Below are positions 5,328 to 6,894 of a stretch of DNA of 6,894 nt, in pieces. Below the pieces are notes generated by a model. That model was given only the letters and a program-made list of their open reading frames with translations, made no database searches and was not told where the DNA came from. The stretch's first letter is position 1, and each line of letters begins with the position of its first letter. Where the stretch lies: positions 1 through 6,894 of the forward strand of contig CANIMS010000083.1 of assembly GCA_947468785.1 (NCBI GenBank), written 5' to 3'. The position numbers and the translations under genes were made by a program. This DNA comes from Betaproteobacteria bacterium. Lineage in GTDB: Bacteria > Pseudomonadota > Gammaproteobacteria > Burkholderiales > Burkholderiaceae.

Positions 5328-5951
5328 ATGAAGTCAATCTATGCATATATTTTTTCAATCTCAGTGTTAATGACAAGCGGTTCGCTATTTGCTCAAACGC
5401 GTTTGCCTGATATCCCCTTAGATCAGTACACTGCTGAACAAAAAGCAGCTGCTCAAGAGTTTGAGGCGGCTCGTAAAAGAGCGCCATGGGGGCCATTTGC
5501 AATGTTGATGTATAGCCCACAACTCATGAATAACGCGCGCTCAATGGGCGACTATCTGCGCTATAAATCTGCATTTGATACTCATCTTAGTGAGTTTGCT
5601 ATTTTGATTACTGCACGCGAATGGCATCAAGACTATGAGTGGCACATTCATTACCCTATCGCAATTAAAGCAGGCTTGAATCCTGAAATAGCTAAGGCCA
5701 TTAGGGAAGGAAGAAGGCCCGAAGGAATGAATGATGATGAATCAATCGTGTATGACTTTACGATGGAATTACAAAGACATAAGCGGGTCTCTGACACCAC
5801 TTTTGCTAAAACAGAAAAACGTTTTGGTAAGAAAGGCGCAGTAGATTTGGCCGGTATTGCTGGTTACTACACTTTCCTGGCGATGGAAATGAATATGGCG
5901 CGTCATCCAGTTCCAGGTGGTGGCGAGCGACTCCCTCGCTTCCCTGATTAA
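5328..5951 (+). CDS. Exported carboxymuconolactone decarboxylase-like protein
   Basis: The 207-residue protein starts with a Sec signal peptide: MKS, a hydrophobic core to about residue 20, and probable cleavage after SLFA (22). The mature part resembles the carboxymuconolactone decarboxylase (CMD/AhpD) fold. RAPWGPFAMLMYSP (51-64) precedes a helix SEFAILITAREW (88-99) and the signature QDYEWHIHYPIAIKAGL (101-117), followed by IREG and ESIVYDFTMELQRHKRVSD. Members vary from decarboxylases to peroxidatic AhpD enzymes, but this one has no cysteine in the mature chain, so AhpD-like CxxC redox chemistry is excluded. Conserved acidic and His residues E98, E104, H106 and H108 are candidates for an active or metal site. 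Export to the periplasm is unusual for the family. It stands alone, diverges from the pseudouridine synthase and converges on the acyltransferase, with 19 bases between the stops. The substrate is unknown. Confidence 0.88.
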   Translation: MKSIYAYIFSISVLMTSGSLFAQTRLPDIPLDQYTAEQKAAAQEFEAARKRAPWGPFAMLMYSPQLMNNARSMGDYLRYKSAFDTHLSEFAILITAREWHQDYEWHIHYPIAIKAGLNPEIAKAIREGRRPEGMNDDESIVYDFTMELQRHKRVSDTTFAKTEKRFGKKGAVDLAGIAGYYTFLAMEMNMARHPVPGGGERLPRFPD

Positions 5952-5970
5952 TGATGTAAAGAATTCAGCT

Positions 5971-6867
5971 CTAAAGAGATTGGTAGGGGTTCGCTTCACC
6001 GTGAGGGCGATTTTTAAATCGCTTGTGGACCCAATAATATTCAGCAGGACGCAAGCGAATTTCATTTTCAAAATATTGATTGAGTCGAGCTGTATCAGCC
6101 TTAGGATCTGACCCTGGAAAATTCTCTATAGGCGCTGAAATCTCACAAAGGTAGCCTGATTCATCCTTTTTTAGAGTAGTAGTCATCAAACAAACCTCAG
6201 CACCCGTGATTTTTGCTAAGCGGGAAACCGCAGTAATCGTATTGGTTTGAATTCCAAAAAAAGGAACAAACTCAGAATCCTTTAGCCCCAAATCAATATC
6301 AGGGGCAATAATGATGAGGCTACCCTTGCGTATTTCTCGAATAATTTCTATCGAGTTACCTTGACGATCAATTGAATTACCGCCAAAGCGATTGCGCCAA
6401 TCAATAATTTTTTGATTAAAGAAGGGATTTTTCATTCTTTGAAAAAATCCTGAAGTACGCGGCCAATTCTTTTCTTTAGCGAGGGCGCTCAAAATGATGC
6501 TGCCTTCAATTCCAGTGAAGTGCATATTTACTAGAATGCGTGGTTTTCTACTAGATAAGTCAACCGCTGATTTAACCTCAATCATCTTGCTCAGTTGCTT
6601 GACGCTGCCATGCCAAATAATGCTTTTTTCAGCAATGCTTCGTCCGAGTAGGCGCCAGTGTTGTTTAGATAAGCGATCAATTTTGGCCGAATCAAATTCA
6701 GGAAAGCAGAGGCGAAGATTGGTTTTGACTACTCGATGACGTTCTCCGGGAATGCAGGAAGCGACATACCCGATACCATGACCAAACGCCACTATTGCCT
6801 TGTATGGCAGTAAGGACAAAAGCTTTAAAAAACTTAGTCCAGCGTAATTAGAAACAGTTTTTAGCAA
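5971..6867 (-). CDS. LpxL/HtrB-type lipid A biosynthesis acyltransferase
   Basis: It transfers a secondary acyl chain from acyl-ACP to a lipid A precursor at the cytoplasmic face of the inner membrane. The 298-residue product has an N-terminal hydrophobic anchor (about 11-38), then NLRLCFPE (50-57), a family hallmark. The catalytic HX4D/E motif is HFTGIE (His116, Glu121). APDIDLGLKDSEFVPFFG matches the conserved PDxDxG...FVPxFG block, and the C-terminus reads YYWVHKRFKNRPHGE, matching the usual W-x-H-x-R-F-K-x-R-P ending. Acyl length and position cannot be read, so I do not separate LpxL from LpxM or a paralogue. The start shown is TTG; the frame remains open upstream to the window edge, and no ATG is available until residue 95, so TTG is inferred from alignment with family length. 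A few bases upstream another gene seems to end, suggesting an operon. Confidence 0.92.
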   Translation of the reverse strand: MLKTVSNYAGLSFLKLLSLLPYKAIVAFGHGIGYVASCIPGERHRVVKTNLRLCFPEFDSAKIDRLSKQHWRLLGRSIAEKSIIWHGSVKQLSKMIEVKSAVDLSSRKPRILVNMHFTGIEGSIILSALAKEKNWPRTSGFFQRMKNPFFNQKIIDWRNRFGGNSIDRQGNSIEIIREIRKGSLIIIAPDIDLGLKDSEFVPFFGIQTNTITAVSRLAKITGAEVCLMTTTLKKDESGYLCEISAPIENFPGSDPKADTARLNQYFENEIRLRPAEYYWVHKRFKNRPHGEANPYQSL

Positions 6868-6874
6868 ATTGGCT

Positions 6875-6894
6875 TTATTCGTCGTCGTAACGAG
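6875..6894 (-). CDS. Possible C-terminal end of an upstream gene
   Basis: In a different minus-strand frame the window edge reads codons for RYDDE and then TAA (6875-6877), seven bases before the TTG of the acyltransferase gene. This would be a tightly spaced upstream gene. In betaproteobacteria a second LpxL-like acyltransferase often sits next to the first, so that is the natural guess, but six codons cannot identify it. Confidence 0.3.

Noticed and set aside
6007..6022. Perfect inverted repeat GCGATTT-TT-AAATCGC near the end of the acyltransferase gene
   Set aside because: It encodes the conserved KRFKNR segment, has only a 2-base loop and no T tract, so it is better explained by coding than as a terminator.
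5769..6111. Open frames of 100 codons (minus) and 64 codons (plus) across the convergent 3' ends
   Set aside because: Both run across the ends of the CMD-like and acyltransferase genes, whose conserved residues account for the sequence.

Overview
The window looks like ordinary chromosomal DNA from a betaproteobacterium of the Burkholderiales. A small, moderately low-GC freshwater genome of the Polynucleobacter type fits best. This is judged from the Burkholderiales-like sequence of release factor 3, the RluF-like pseudouridine synthase and the LpxL-type acyltransferase, plus compact spacing and an AT-leaning base composition. The genus is an inference; no rRNA or other marker gene is present. 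I see no tRNA, rRNA, CRISPR array, insertion sequence, prophage or recognisable defence system, and no gene-free stretch longer than about 300 bases.

Layout. From 1 to 882 on the minus strand, a GNAT acetyltransferase is followed 21 bases later by a histidine-phosphatase family gene that runs off the left edge. Diverging from them is an EamA/DMT-type ten-helix transporter (1025-1897, plus). It converges on a 60-residue basic protein gene (1933-2115, minus) through a strong hairpin terminator at 1906-1927. A 126-base divergent region (2116-2241) holds two inverted repeats and a promoter. It leads into a tightly coupled pair on the plus strand: a DUF2798-like two-helix membrane protein and a small lipoprotein (2242-2696). 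The lipoprotein stop codon overlaps the stop codon of the convergent prfC.

From 2693 to about 5134 on the minus strand lie an S4-domain pseudouridine synthase and, downstream, prfC (release factor 3), a translation-related pair. Diverging from the synthase is a secreted carboxymuconolactone-decarboxylase-like protein (5328-5951, plus). It converges on an LpxL/HtrB-type lipid A acyltransferase (5971-6867, minus), just behind what appears to be the tail of another gene at the right edge.

The genes are mostly unrelated housekeeping and accessory functions: ribosome maintenance, envelope lipid synthesis, transport, and small envelope proteins. The most unusual observation is that prfC has no ATG, GTG, TTG or CTG codon in frame upstream of its GTP-binding P-loop, so it seems to need a rare ATT or ATC start. 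The next most interesting points are a possibly leaderless DUF2798 transcript and an uncharacterised 60-residue basic protein with its own ribosome binding site and terminator.
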